Below are positions 1-9,899 of a stretch of DNA of 64,000 nt, one piece after another. The stretch comes from Zhengitettix transpicula (lineage: Eukaryota > Arthropoda > Insecta > Orthoptera > Tetrigidae): assembly GCA_037074705.1 (NCBI GenBank), contig CM073590.1, forward strand, positions 113,418,100 through 113,482,099, read 5' to 3'. A model generated the notes under the pieces. That model had not been told where the DNA came from. It searched no databases and saw nothing but the letters and a program-made list of their open reading frames with translations. The translations under genes were made by a program, and so were the position numbers. Within the stretch, counting starts at the first letter, position 1; the number at the start of each line of letters is the position of its first letter.

Positions 1-735
1 CATATTAAGTTTTTTTAAATATTTATATTATACCCTTAATATAGTTAAAGAATTATTATTTTTATTATAATGTATAATGTGTATGTTGAGTTCCCGAATT
101 TAAGTATTTTTATGTTAACTTCTAATTATTTATAATTGTAGCATCTAATTATTATATTGTAATTTTATGTAATGACGTATCCTATTTCCTCACACAAGGC
201 CTAATGGAATAAAATAAATCAAATCAAATTAGAATAATATAATGAAATCGGACTTTTCTTCAAGGTTCGAGAAACATCCTTCAACTATTATGAGCCTGTC
301 GAGCTGTTTAAAATATTGAAGGAAAAGAAACAAGAAACAGAGGAGAGAAATTGTATTTTCTCGACTTGCCGAAGTTTCATTTCAGAGGCACTTAAGATGG
401 AACTCATTCGTCTTCCGAAACAAAGTGTCAGACAGTTATCTTATATATGACGTGAAATAATTGCTTTCTATACATTTAGATTTATTGAGTTCTAGAGTCA
501 TTAACATCTCCAAAGCGTATATTCTTCTACATTGTTCGATATTCAAGTCCATACATCATCAGCATATTTTCTGTATTTATAACTTTAGAAGATAAGTATT
601 ACATTTTTACGAGGGTCATTGTACTTTTTAAGTAGCATATATAAAAAGTTCTTGAATGTATACCGTTAATTAAATTAAACTGTACAATAACAAGAACATT
701 ACTCAAGAGTTGAACACGAGAAAAGGGTATATTAA
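1..735. other. AT-rich DNA, nothing recognised
   Basis: Low-complexity AT-rich sequence with short A/T runs and stops in all frames. I see no domain, repeat family or splice-supported exon. Confidence 0.6.
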
Positions 736-1023
736 TTAATGGTCACAATGAATATGGGTCATTTTTGGCATAGGCTGATGATGCCTCAGGTTAAATCTTA
801 CAATATTTTCGACACCGATTGTTTGCACAACGTAGCAAGTATTAAATACTTGGGGTGAGATCCAAGTAGCACCTAAGATATCAAATATAGATGTAACAGA
901 ATTGTATTCATTTCTAATAACGTCAATAAGACTAATAACATATGCCATTAGAGGTTGCGAATCTGGTATCAACAAAGACAAATCACAAATGACGTTATTG
1001 AACACAAAATTCAAGTTCCGCAA
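736..1023 (-). CDS. Uncharacterised 95-aa ORF, possible exon
   Basis: An open minus-strand frame of 95 codons in otherwise stop-rich DNA. The peptide is fairly hydrophobic in its centre (residues about 15-75). A GTAAGA donor-like site lies inside it, after the codons for VENI, so it could be an internal or terminal exon of a receptor-like gene. I do not recognise a family, and no convincing acceptor, signal peptide or neighbouring exon is visible. It may be a chance ORF. Confidence 0.2.
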   Translation of the reverse strand: MRNLNFVFNNVICDLSLLIPDSQPLMAYVISLIDVIRNEYNSVTSIFDILGATWISPQVFNTCYVVQTIGVENIVRFNLRHHQPMPKMTHIHCDH

Positions 1024-1219
1024 AATTATAGGAGTAATAACTTACATGTAATATAGTTAAAACGAGTTATGAACTGATACTGAACTAACCATTTGACTGG
1101 TACAACAGATGCGTTTAAATATGGTAACAAAAACTGTAAAAAACAGACGTAAGAAAAGAAGAATGAAGAAAAATGTCCATGCAGAAATGGTCTGAATCAC
1201 TCTAAAAAACTTGCAATTA

Positions 1220-1221
<2 letters not shown>

Positions 1222-1263
<42 letters not shown>
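1222..1263. repeat. (AT)n microsatellite, 42 bp
   Basis: Uninterrupted alternating A/T for 42 bases. Such a tract is slippage-prone and likely polymorphic in length. Confidence 0.97.
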
Positions 1264-1265
<2 letters not shown>

Positions 1266-1470
1266 TCATGCCAATTAATTAGGCCATTAATTGTTTGGAC
1301 ATAAAATTTGAATTGTTTGAGAAATAGATTATAGCGGTCTGATCGAACAAAGCGACAATGGAAAAGCGAACTCACTTGCTTTGTCGAAAATGGCGTATGC
1401 GCGCTAAAACTCGAGAGAGAACTAGGAGTCAGATCGTGAAAAAACATCGTTAGGAGCAGAACAAGTTAAC

Positions 1471-2253
1471 TGTTAGTTGGTGGGGGTCATTTCAGAGGAC
1501 GAAACGAATAATACTAGAGCAGAGACTAGCCATCGTTAAAGTATTATTAAACAAAGTTGTGAATTTAAGACAAAGTAAAAACATTCACGGGAGTATGACC
1601 CCGTAAATATTACTAAGTTAGCAGTTTTACGTCTATCAGCAACCAGGAAAGGAGTGCAGTTTTACGTCTGTAGCCAGCCAGGAAAGGAAGTCAGTTTAAG
1701 TCCAAAGCGGTAAAAGACTAACCAATCTACGAATCATAGTAATCGTATAAGCGAAGCAGACATCAGATAGCTAACATTCAATAGGATCATCCGAGTTCCT
1801 GTGAGCCTATCAATTTTGACTTCAATAGTGTAAAATCTGTGAGTTGACTTTTAAAATCAGTGTATAATTTTGCAATAGCGTACTTCCGAAACCAAAAGGA
1901 ATGCTGGTACCAGCTGGACAGATGTAAGTAACAAAACCAAAACTAATGATTAATTGTAAACGTAATTAAAGGATAGAGTCAGATTTCGTTCTCTTTTAAT
2001 TGTCAATGAAAGTTAATTTATTTTCTTTTTAATTTATTTCTATCGACGTATTGTTTACGTAAATGGGCACTGTTTGTTAATAAGATTTTTAAATAAATTT
2101 GTTGTGTCCATTATCAAACTCAGTGAAGGCCCTGAGAAATTAATATTTTAAATTGTAATTGTTTTTGAGTTATTGCCACAATATAAATAAATAATTTTGT
2201 TTTCAATTCTTGTTGATTATTTCATATAATTAATTCCATTATTAATTATTACA
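1471..2253 (+). mobile_element. Candidate 5' LTR of a degraded retrotransposon
   Basis: A 783-bp segment starts TGTTAG and ends TTACA, the TG...CA form of retroviral-type LTRs. AATAAA-like signals lie near its 3' part (around 2185). It is followed by TGGCTTCCACAACGTTGGGC at 2257-2276, which resembles the TGGC-starting primer-binding sites of insect LTR elements. No second LTR, target duplication, gag or pol remains are visible downstream, so this would be a 5' remnant. The call rests on end motifs only. Confidence 0.35.
1621..1691 (+). repeat. Direct repeat, 2 x ~35 bp, within the LTR candidate
   Basis: Two adjacent copies, 1621-1655 and 1656-1691, share GCAGTTTTACGTCT at the start and CAGGAAAGGA near the end, with a few substitutions between. 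Short tandem duplications of this kind are common in LTR U3 regions, where they can act as enhancer-like repeats. Confidence 0.75.
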
Positions 2254-2256
2254 AAT

Positions 2257-2276
2257 TGGCTTCCACAACGTTGGGC
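2257..2276 (+). other. Primer-binding-site-like sequence
   Basis: TGGCTTCCACAACGTTGGGC lies 3 bp after the TTACA end of the LTR candidate. LTR-element primer sites begin with TGG because they pair with the CCA end of a tRNA. The tRNA was not identified. Confidence 0.3.
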
Positions 2277-3479
2277 AAATTAAAGGCTTTTGTATTGTTT
2301 ATTATAATATATATAACAATTACTGACAATAATATTCTATAATTATTCAGTCACAAACTGCATGAATTCAATAAATGGAAATACTTTAAAATTCCAAAGA
2401 ACCGATGGCGTGATCAGTCCATTGATTTCATGAGTTTTATATGGAACAACTCAAGTTACATCCATTTTATTAAAAACATGTTTTACACGTTATTCAGATC
2501 AGATTGTTACCATACTAATGAATTTCAAATTTTATAAATAAGCACGGAACCCGTCATACACTGCTTTCCTTTTGAAACATTTTGACTTCACGCATTTCAG
2601 TCTTTGGTCACTCGATATCATTTTGTTTAATAGTTAATATTCAGGAAATTCAATACTCGGGTCATTGTTCATAATTCCATTGTCACAACGAATATTATAG
2701 CAGCCATATCCATACGTGTACTCAATTAAACAATGTATCAAATAGATACCGGGGATATAAAAAAACAATATTACTTGCATATTGTTTCCACGTTCAAAAT
2801 GAAATACACTTCATTGCACTTGACATATTTTTATATTATTTTTAGTATAAGTAACTGTATAGTCTTAATCGATCCCCACGTTTGTCTTCAACAAACATTA
2901 TAATTCAAATACATTTTTTAATGGCCCAAGAATCAATAATATTGGCAGCATAAATATATATAATCCCGAAAATTAAAATATTACGTAGTTTATAAATATT
3001 TACTTATTGTTTACATACTGATCACTAACACGCGGAATGCGCAGAATTTTTATGTGAATTTAATTTTGGCCGTCGATATCTCTTTTACAGAATTATTATT
3101 CCATGCCAGTGCTTTGTTATCTCGTTAACTTGGCAACGCGTTTGCGTCCAGCGCGTTTGTAGTAACGCTAATAATTAAACATTAATTTTCATTACAATGT
3201 AAAAATATATCAATCTTTAAAATTAATTAAAGGCCACTCTTAAAATTATCTGAAATGCCCAAATCCATCTTACCCAACAATTAGTTAATATTAAGTTAAA
3301 CTATGAAAAATTTATGAGAAACTGAGTGACAGAACCCAACGATTGGACTGCAATATAATTATTAAGGAAAGTAACATCAACTAAAACAACGCTTATTTGT
3401 TAAGATTCGTTAAAAAACTACGTATGTGCTGCTAATTGTATTAAAAAATTCAATCCAGAAATGACAACTAATATTATTC
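2277..3479. other. AT-rich DNA downstream of LTR candidate
   Basis: No frame with retroviral-type protein similarity and no other gene seen. If the LTR call is right, the internal region has been lost or decayed beyond recognition. Confidence 0.4.
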
Positions 3480-3485
3480 TTTAAT
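3480..3485 (-). terminator. ATTAAA poly(A) signal candidate for the pacifastin gene
   Basis: ATTAAA on the minus strand, about 35 nt downstream of the TAA at 3522-3520. It is the commonest variant of AATAAA and is suitably placed for a short 3' UTR. Confidence 0.45.
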
Positions 3486-3519
3486 TATTTTAATACGTTT
3501 GCAACAAATTTACCATTAT

Positions 3520-4888
3520 TTACACAGTTGAACAATAGGCAGCTGTACAAATGATCTTGTCTTCAATACCCAAACATGTACAGGTATTACATTTGTCGGC
3601 CACAAATGTTTCTCCGGGCCTTCGACATTTTAAGTGTGTATGTTCTTCATTTACTAGAAATATGCAATCAAAGAATAAAACCACAAATATATAGTTGTAG
3701 AACTAATAACGATTACGAGATAATAAATAAAGTAATTTAATTAACATTATTAACATTACAAAAATATATTATGAATTGAAATTATGTTATGAAATAATAT
3801 ATTTATATATAATTTAAAAAACAACACTTTTATTGGGATCAACTAAAAAATCACCAGTTTCATCCAGTTTACACAATTAGAAGTATAATAATATGGCGCC
3901 TTATATATTCAATATAATCTTCGGTTTTTAATGTATTTTTATTTTTTAGGCGAGTCTTCGATGTTCGACAACAGCATGAACATTTCATATTTCATTGTTT
4001 CTGTGTTGATGTTTGACGGCCTGGTTGCATCCGTATTGTCTTCGGTATAACTATTCACGTTCACTACTGTATTCTAAGCAGTTCGAATGAATAAAATAAT
4101 CGGAAGTTGGATCTTCATGATACAATAGTTACCAGATGTACAAGTGTCCAACGTTTATTAAGGAGTGGAGCATCAGCTAAGATTAGTATAATTCGTGAGA
4201 TATAGCAAGTCGTGACAAAAGCGCAGTTGAATAAGAGAGAAGCTACGCCACTACAATTCTTAAAACGATATAGTCTTACGAACGGGATATACAAACAGCA
4301 GCAAGATCTTTTTATCTCACCACATACTTATCTTCTAACTTTTATTATTTGGAAGACAACATATCCTGGACTTAACACAATTCAAATTCAATGCGTCAAT
4401 GTTTTCAGTATAGTTTTTACACTACCAAGTTCCGTAACAAAGATTCGTGTTAAACTGAGCTTCGACCTATTCCCCCTCTCTACACAACTTTGGGACACTG
4501 GGCCATTTGACACGACTTACTATATCTCGCGATCCTTTAAAATAATGTTGGATTGTATTGTTGGATACAAATAACGGATGAAGGTGATTTTAGTGAAGAC
4601 AAAGCACCACCATGAAAATGGCTAACAAATCACAACTTATGATGTGACAAAAATGAAAAATTTGACAATGTTTGAGCGCACTTTTTTAATTCCCCGCTTT
4701 TAAGCTCAATTTTTGCTCTAAATTGTATAATGGGTTCTTCTCGTGCCTGTTCAGTTAAAAATTAGCAGTTCCTAAGTTAATATATTACAGAATTTTGATT
4801 ACTTATACTTGCCTGTCGTTTCTTCCATTTGAATTTGGTGAGCTGTCAAAATAACTGCTACAGTAATGAGGAGAATCATATAGTTCAT
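3520..4888 (-). CDS. Pacifastin-type serine protease inhibitor, two exons, 69 aa
   Basis: Exon 1 is 4888-4813 and exon 2 is 3653-3520. Exon 1 encodes a start Met and a hydrophobic signal peptide (residues 1 to about 18). Exon 2 encodes one pacifastin domain: cysteines at 35, 47, 50, 52, 61 and 66, with the diagnostic C-N-x-C-x-C (47-52) and C-T-x(3)-C (61-66). This fits the family pattern C-x(9-12)-C-N-x-C-x-C-x-x-G-x(3-6)-C-T-x(3)-C, except that the glycine (54) comes one residue early. The 1,159-bp intron has a GC donor (ACAG|GCAAGT) and an acceptor TTTCTAG. It is phase 1, and the junction G+TA gives Val26 with the frame intact. Pacifastins are secreted inhibitors of trypsin- or chymotrypsin-like proteases, used in prophenoloxidase control and venoms. 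By position P1 would be Ala63, unusually small, so specificity may be atypical. The gene is single-domain and shorter than most precursors. Confidence 0.82.
3939..4063 (-). CDS. Possible alternative terminal exon of the pacifastin gene
   Basis: This lies inside the pacifastin intron. An acceptor-like ACAGTAG precedes 4063, followed by 2 nt plus 41 codons ending in TAA (3941-3939), with AATAAA overlapping the stop. Joined to exon 1 it gives GTG (Val) at the junction, as exon 2 gives GTA (Val), and both then continue with Asn. The product would be a 66-aa secreted peptide rich in T, N, D and E, with no cysteines. The phase match has a one-in-three chance of being accidental and the polypyrimidine tract is weak, so this is a suggestion only. 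It could also be an exon of an unseen gene. Confidence 0.27.
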
Positions 4889-4934
4889 TCCGTACTCGCA
4901 ACTTTAAAATTCTGGTAAACCTAAAAATAAATAT

Positions 4935-4942
4935 GTTTTATA
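4935..4942 (-). promoter_or_regulatory. TATA-box candidate of the pacifastin gene
   Basis: TATAAAAC on the minus strand, 47-54 bp upstream of the ATG at 4888. Transcription would start near 4910, leaving a 5' UTR of about 20-25 nt. A TTTTTAG|G acceptor-like site lies between, so a spliced leader exon is an alternative. Confidence 0.4.
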
Positions 4943-4949
4943 CTTTCCT

Positions 4950-7590
4950 CATTATTTTTGTCAATATACGATCTAATCAGTGAGCTGTAATCAAATTTAT
5001 GGTCCAATGTTTCGTTTCACTGATAGTAGTATATTTATATTAAAAAAATCGGCAATTAGAATCCATTCTTCCAATACCTTTTTCATCTTTTGGTTATAAT
5101 TCTTTTTTTAGTTTACTAATTTGTTCATATATCAAAACCATCCCTGTTAAATAAATTAAAAATCAATTGGACGTTTAAGCACAATTTATTTTCTCCATAT
5201 TTGATGTAGGTTTAAATTCTAAAAATTGATTCATGTTCTCATTATTCACCAATAATTTAAGCTTATGTAATATTCCATAAAAATATTTCACTAATTTCAA
5301 AGAATTATCGTTCTACTTTAATTCTTTTAAAACCGAACATTACTCACAATAGATATAGTTAATTAAGTAAATCTGTCTCTCTGAACCGTAAAGTGATAAA
5401 ATCAGAGTTCAGCTTATTTCAAATACACTAATAAGAAAACTTAAAAATCCTTAACTAAACCAAGTGACAGATGCTTCCTTCAGAAAGTTTCTAAAAGCAT
5501 ATTTGCAACCCTTTCCGACGACTATGATTAGAATATTTTTCTATATTCTTCTTCTATTTATTAATTAATTAATTACGTTATTTGTAATCCCTCACTTTAT
5601 TTATATTTTCATCACCCAATACAAATCGTAAGAACTGTAATATACGAAAAAAAACTAATATCGTCCACATTACGTTAAAAATTACACAAATACTGTGATA
5701 TTAAATATTTACTAGGTTCTTATTCTTTAAATTTTAACATAATTGGTCAAGGATGAAACAGATTCACATAGCAACTCATAAATTTGCTTCAAATCACTAA
5801 AATAATATGCAATAATTTTTCAATATATTACTATTTGACTAATGCATACACTTTGGGACAGCTTCAATATAAAATAATCAACGTGTATGAGAATTAAATT
5901 AAGGATGTACTAGCAGCAATATTATCCAAATTTCTTTAAATTGTAATTTCTGCTCCCTTTAAAATAAAAACATCACACATTCGCTGCGTGAATAAATTTA
6001 AAAAGTTTAATATTTCATATAACAATTAATAATTTTAGACAGACAATCGTTTATGTAAGTTTACCGCCTCAAAGTTCGAGTTACCACAAACTGATTATTT
6101 ATTTTCTGATTGACTAAGATAATATAATATGTAAATTTATTAATTGATAATGAATAGTAAACACGTACTTTTTTTATTGAAATGATCACTTTGTATAATC
6201 TTTACATTATTTCTATGTACTTAAAAGAAATATAAGCACATTGCAGAAATAGTCAGATATAATTGAATAAATAATATATCATGTTTAACAATATTTGTTG
6301 ATTACCCAAAATGTATCCTCTTACGACGCATAAAAATATCTACTTTTTACGCACACATTTTTAATTCAAATTTATAAATAAATTATAAATATAATTAGAC
6401 TATCAATATAAACGTTGTGATGAATAGAAATTTGCTCGTCTGTCACATTTATGAATGAAACATTTAATATTTTTCATTCTGTTTCGTATAAATCTGAATC
6501 ATTACCTTCACTGTAATCCGCTACACTTAGGCAGAGAAAAAAAAAGCATTGACTTTGAAGTCTTCTCGGATTAAAATGAGTTTAATACCTACTCTAGTTT
6601 ATTTAAACTAATTTAAAATATGAATCAACATTTCTGTGAAATAAAGTTTTGATAAGAAACTTTTTCGACAATAAAGTTCAAAGAAATGAAGACTCACATT
6701 CGGTGAAGGTTAAGCTAGTAGATGAGACTCTCTAAACGAGAGAATAAATGTTTTCTTGTGTAGTCTAAATGAGAGAAATGGGCGGCTAGATGTTTCTGAC
6801 AGGATGCGTAGGATGCGCTTTCAATTATTTTAACGTGTACTTTGAAGTCGAGAAACAGCTTTCGGTTGACAATTACTTAACTTCACAGAAAACTTGTCCC
6901 TTTCAACAAACACTAAGACTTGCAATAAATCCGTTCATGGAAAACTTCAATCAATTAAACGTATAGTTACAATTCTTAATCCGTTGTAAAAAAAATTAAT
7001 ATTCAACTAAATACGAGGATTACATAATTATTTTGTATTATTTATATATACTTTTGCGTATAGTTCATATATTATAATAAATTTTCCTTTATAAGCTAGA
7101 TCAATAAAATTAACTACAGCTAATTCCTTAGTTATTTTCCTGCTACAGCTTTGAAAACTTTTGTGAAAGTTCTTCTAGTTTATAATAAGATAGCATAAAA
7201 ATTATCTATCATACGTTTATTAGCAATGAGGTAGTCTATTTGTTCCATAACAAATCATTTATATTTTTACATAAACAATGCGCATTTCTCCTTGCGTCTA
7301 TACTGTAATGTCAATAAAATAATGTATTATTAAATAATAGAGCAATTTGTAATCGACAAGACTTTACGATAATCCGGAGAGAAGATAAACACGGACGATA
7401 CTCTGTATATTTAGAAGATTCCAAAGCTATTATAACCTGATTAAGTAAATGTTCAAAAACTAACTCACACATAGGAGCTTACGTTGACTGGGACCAGAAC
7501 TTAGGATGAAATTGAAAATAAAATCTAAGATACTCTAACCAAACATATGCCATGCATAAAGACTGAAACATCGTACGCTGAAAGAATATT
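4950..7590. other. AT-rich intergenic DNA, nothing recognised
   Basis: About 2.6 kb of low-GC sequence with frequent stops in all frames. I see no exon with domain similarity, no RNA gene and no terminal repeats. Confidence 0.6.
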
Positions 7591-7952
7591 TTACGATGTC
7601 AGTTTCAAAAGAACAAATACCATTGAAGAATCGAATATACTGAAGAAGAAAAAATAATGGGAATTTAGTAGAAACAATAGAGTCGAAAGAAAGTAATATA
7701 AAAAAATGGGATCAATTAAGAAATAATCAATGATCGTAAAGAAGAAGAACAAAAAAATTCTCAAGACACTGAAAGAGACCAAAGATATAAATAGCTTCAT
7801 AGGATATTCAAAGCAGAAGAATAAGAAAGGCTTAAAGTTACATGTTATATCATATTCGGTCCAATTTACTTCTAATCCAAGAAAAAGAACGTTAGAGCGT
7901 TCACAACTAATTTAAGGGAGCTAATAAACACAAGCTCAGTGAAGAAGAAATG
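7591..7952 (+). pseudogene. Degenerate A-rich 5' flank of the LINE relic
   Basis: Lys/Glu-rich translations in broken plus frames lead into the reverse-transcriptase-like segment that follows. This fits the linker between endonuclease and RT of a decayed non-LTR element, but no motif proves it. Confidence 0.25.
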
Positions 7953-8150
7953 ATTAATATATGGAAGGAATTTATTGAAAATCTATTTGAAGAAGAAGGA
8001 TACGTAAAAGTTGAAAAATGTGTTGATATTGAATAATTAGACGACCCGTGAGAATTTGAAATTCCAGTGAAATATTTAGCTACAAATAAAGCAAAAGGGT
8101 CGCATAATATACTGCTGACGAGAAAGAGGCCAGTATTAGAAATGGCGTAA
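7953..8150 (+). pseudogene. LINE reverse transcriptase N-terminal relic (RTE/CR1-like)
   Basis: A 66-codon frame with two internal stops. It reads IWKEFIENLFEEE, then, after about 30 codons, a segment with NKAKGSHNILLT. This matches the conserved start of non-LTR RTs, where a W-x-E-Y-x-x-L-F block is followed by an N-G-K-A-P-G-x-D-x-I-P-like block. The essential P-G-x-D is degraded to K-G-S-H and stops are present, so it is dead. The rest of the RT core is absent here: the sequence runs into a poly-T tract and the GC-richer insert. Confidence 0.55.
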
Positions 8151-8564
8151 TGCTTATCACCTCTATTCCTTTTTTTTTTATAATAACAGGCTACATGAGG
8201 ATAATCCTCATGATGGAAACTCCACTTTAATAGCATAAGAAGTGATTTGAAAGGGAGGATGCGGAAGGGTAGATGAAGGTATGTTAACTAGGGAATCCGT
8301 GCTGAAGTTTAAGGATTCTACCCGGCAATCGCCTAAAAGTAATGCAAGGAAAACCTTAGAAAAACCTGTATTAGGTAGGTCGGGCATTGAGTACTTGTCC
8401 CACCCCCTTCCGATAGCGGGACAAGAGTTTGCTGTGGGGACGCAGCATTCCCTTCTCCGTACCTCGACCAGTTTAGGAGGCAGCTGGCTGACTGTTCCAA
8501 TGGGAACGAAGAACAACTCTTTCCGTATGCCCAAGGTCTGTGACCCCGGAACACCTCTCAGAAC

Positions 8565-8584
8565 AGGCCGAGGTGCCTCGGCCT
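8565..8584. repeat. Perfect 9-bp-arm hairpin
   Basis: AGGCCGAGGTGCCTCGGCCT: two 9-bp perfect arms with a TG loop, strongly GC-rich in a region that is otherwise AT-rich. Confidence 0.95.
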
Positions 8585-9215
8585 TTGGGAACCTTAGTTC
8601 AAAAACGGAGAGGAAAAGTCATCGCCAAAGGTAGCCCCTTCGTGTCTCTCCTAAAAGGTTCTGCTTGCGAGAGAACATCCCTCGCAGGTGTAATATAATA
8701 GTCTACACATGCCCTCTTATCATAACGTCTCTCCCGCATAGCGGACATAAGTGGGCGCAGCTGTAATAACACTGAGTCAACACTTAAGGTGCCATATGCA
8801 GCAATGCAAACGCAGCAGAAATCTTGCTCTCTGTAAGAGTTCTCATTGGAGACTTAAAATCATCAGGGAGGGGGAAAGGAGTCTTCGAATTGTTCAGAGC
8901 TTCTTGGGAACGGCAGTCGTGATCCAACCTCCAGACGGGTCGGTGGATCCTGGTGCTATCCGCCAGTTTGTCTTACTTTATTTTATTTCTAACTATTAAA
9001 TCTCTTTATTCTTCATCAACTCTTATTTGACTGAAGTGCAGCGAAACACCAACCACTACGCCTAGGTTCAATTAGTTGAACCCGAACCCTCACGTTACCG
9101 ACTTTCCTATTTCCTGTTCTTAATTCTTCCTTTATCCTCTAGATCGGTAGCCAGGAGAGCTGACGGAGGTATAGCTCGGTTGGTGAACGATCTATCTGGA
9201 CTTCCCATTTCCAAC

Positions 9216-9282
9216 TGCTGGAATGTTACATGATGGCAGTGCTGGAATGTTACATGGTCACAGCGGTGGAATGTTACACAGG
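9216..9282 (+). repeat. Three 24-bp tandem repeats (GGAATGTTACA)
   Basis: Copies at 9216-9239, 9240-9263 and 9264-9282 (partial) share GGTGGAATGTTACA or CTGGAATGTTACA followed by a variable tail. They immediately abut the 120-bp palindrome. Confidence 0.9.
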
Positions 9283-9285
9283 TAT

Positions 9286-9405
9286 TGCTTGCGAGAGAAT
9301 AACCCTCGCAGACACAGCATCGCTATAGTTTATTTAAACTATTTTTAAATAGTTTATTTAAACTATAGGGATGCTGTGTCTGCGAGGGTTATTCTCTCGC
9401 AGGCA
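9286..9405. repeat. 120-bp near-perfect palindrome
   Basis: The arms pair around a centre at 9345/9346 with two mismatched pairs plus the central one. The outer arm holds the TGCGAGAGAA...CCCTCGCA hairpin motif, which is itself self-complementary, and the inner arm holds ATAGTTTATTTAAACTAT, another palindrome. It could extrude as a large cruciform or give a long double-stranded hairpin RNA. Confidence 0.95.
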
Positions 9406-9556
9406 GTACCTGCGAGGGATGTTCTCTCGCAGGCAGTTTCCAGATAATACTATTGTGTTTTCAGAGAAGGAATATTTAGAAAATAAATAGGGGGATCACT
9501 GAATTCATGGTTACCGGAAAACCGAAACATACCGATCCCTGTAATACATCAATATC

Positions 9557-9877
9557 TTCAGACGTAGTGGATGTACTATTTCAGAAGACGGATTAAATAG
9601 CATGGACGAAGTTATCAAAAGTTAACACAATCTAAGACATCTTTGAGTCAACATTGGAACTGATAATATACTTTATATGCCGAGTACAATACAATGTGGA
9701 TGAAAGACATGGACAATTATAAGTCGTGATATCAGTATACAGTAAGCTTTGAAACGTGTTACCAAAAGAATTATGTAGAAGAACCGACTGATAAACCTAG
9801 GCAAGAGAACTTTTTGAGACAAGGACGAAGGAAGAAGCATTTAGATCATGTTATCGGCAAGAGGAACAAAGTTGGTA
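9557..9877 (+). pseudogene. LINE C-terminal region relic
   Basis: Broken frames resemble the end of RTE-like LINE polyproteins: TISEDG near the start, KTWTI at the place of the usual Y-G-x-E-T-W-T-I block, and RKKHLDHVIGKRN near 9835-9870, like the R-R-L-x-W-x-G-H-V block. Stops and frame changes are frequent. Together with 7953-8150 this looks like one element whose middle was replaced by the GC-richer insert. Confidence 0.45.
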
Positions 9878-9899
9878 GGTATCCAATTTCAGACACCTT

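Larger units (their letters stand above)
8167..9500. mobile_element. GC-richer insert with palindromes, probable unclassified repeat
   Basis: Composition jumps to about 50% GC inside very AT-rich flanks, starting just after a poly-T tract (8169-8179). The insert carries a 117-codon plus ORF (8281-8634) with no recognisable domain, an AGGCCGAGGTGCCTCGGCCT hairpin (8565-8584), inverted copies of a hairpin motif at 8666-8686 and 9411-9431, a 24-bp tandem repeat and a 120-bp palindrome. It sits where the RT core of the flanking LINE should be. I read it as a nested mobile or foldback element of unknown family. Confidence 0.45.

Noticed and set aside
4212..4574. 120-codon plus-strand ORF
   Set aside because: It lies within the pacifastin intron on the other strand, has no recognisable domain and an AT-driven composition.
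8281..8634. 117-codon plus-strand ORF and overlapping minus ORFs in the GC-richer insert
   Set aside because: Three overlapping frames are open at once, as expected from low stop frequency in GC-richer DNA. No domain or start context supports any of them as a gene.
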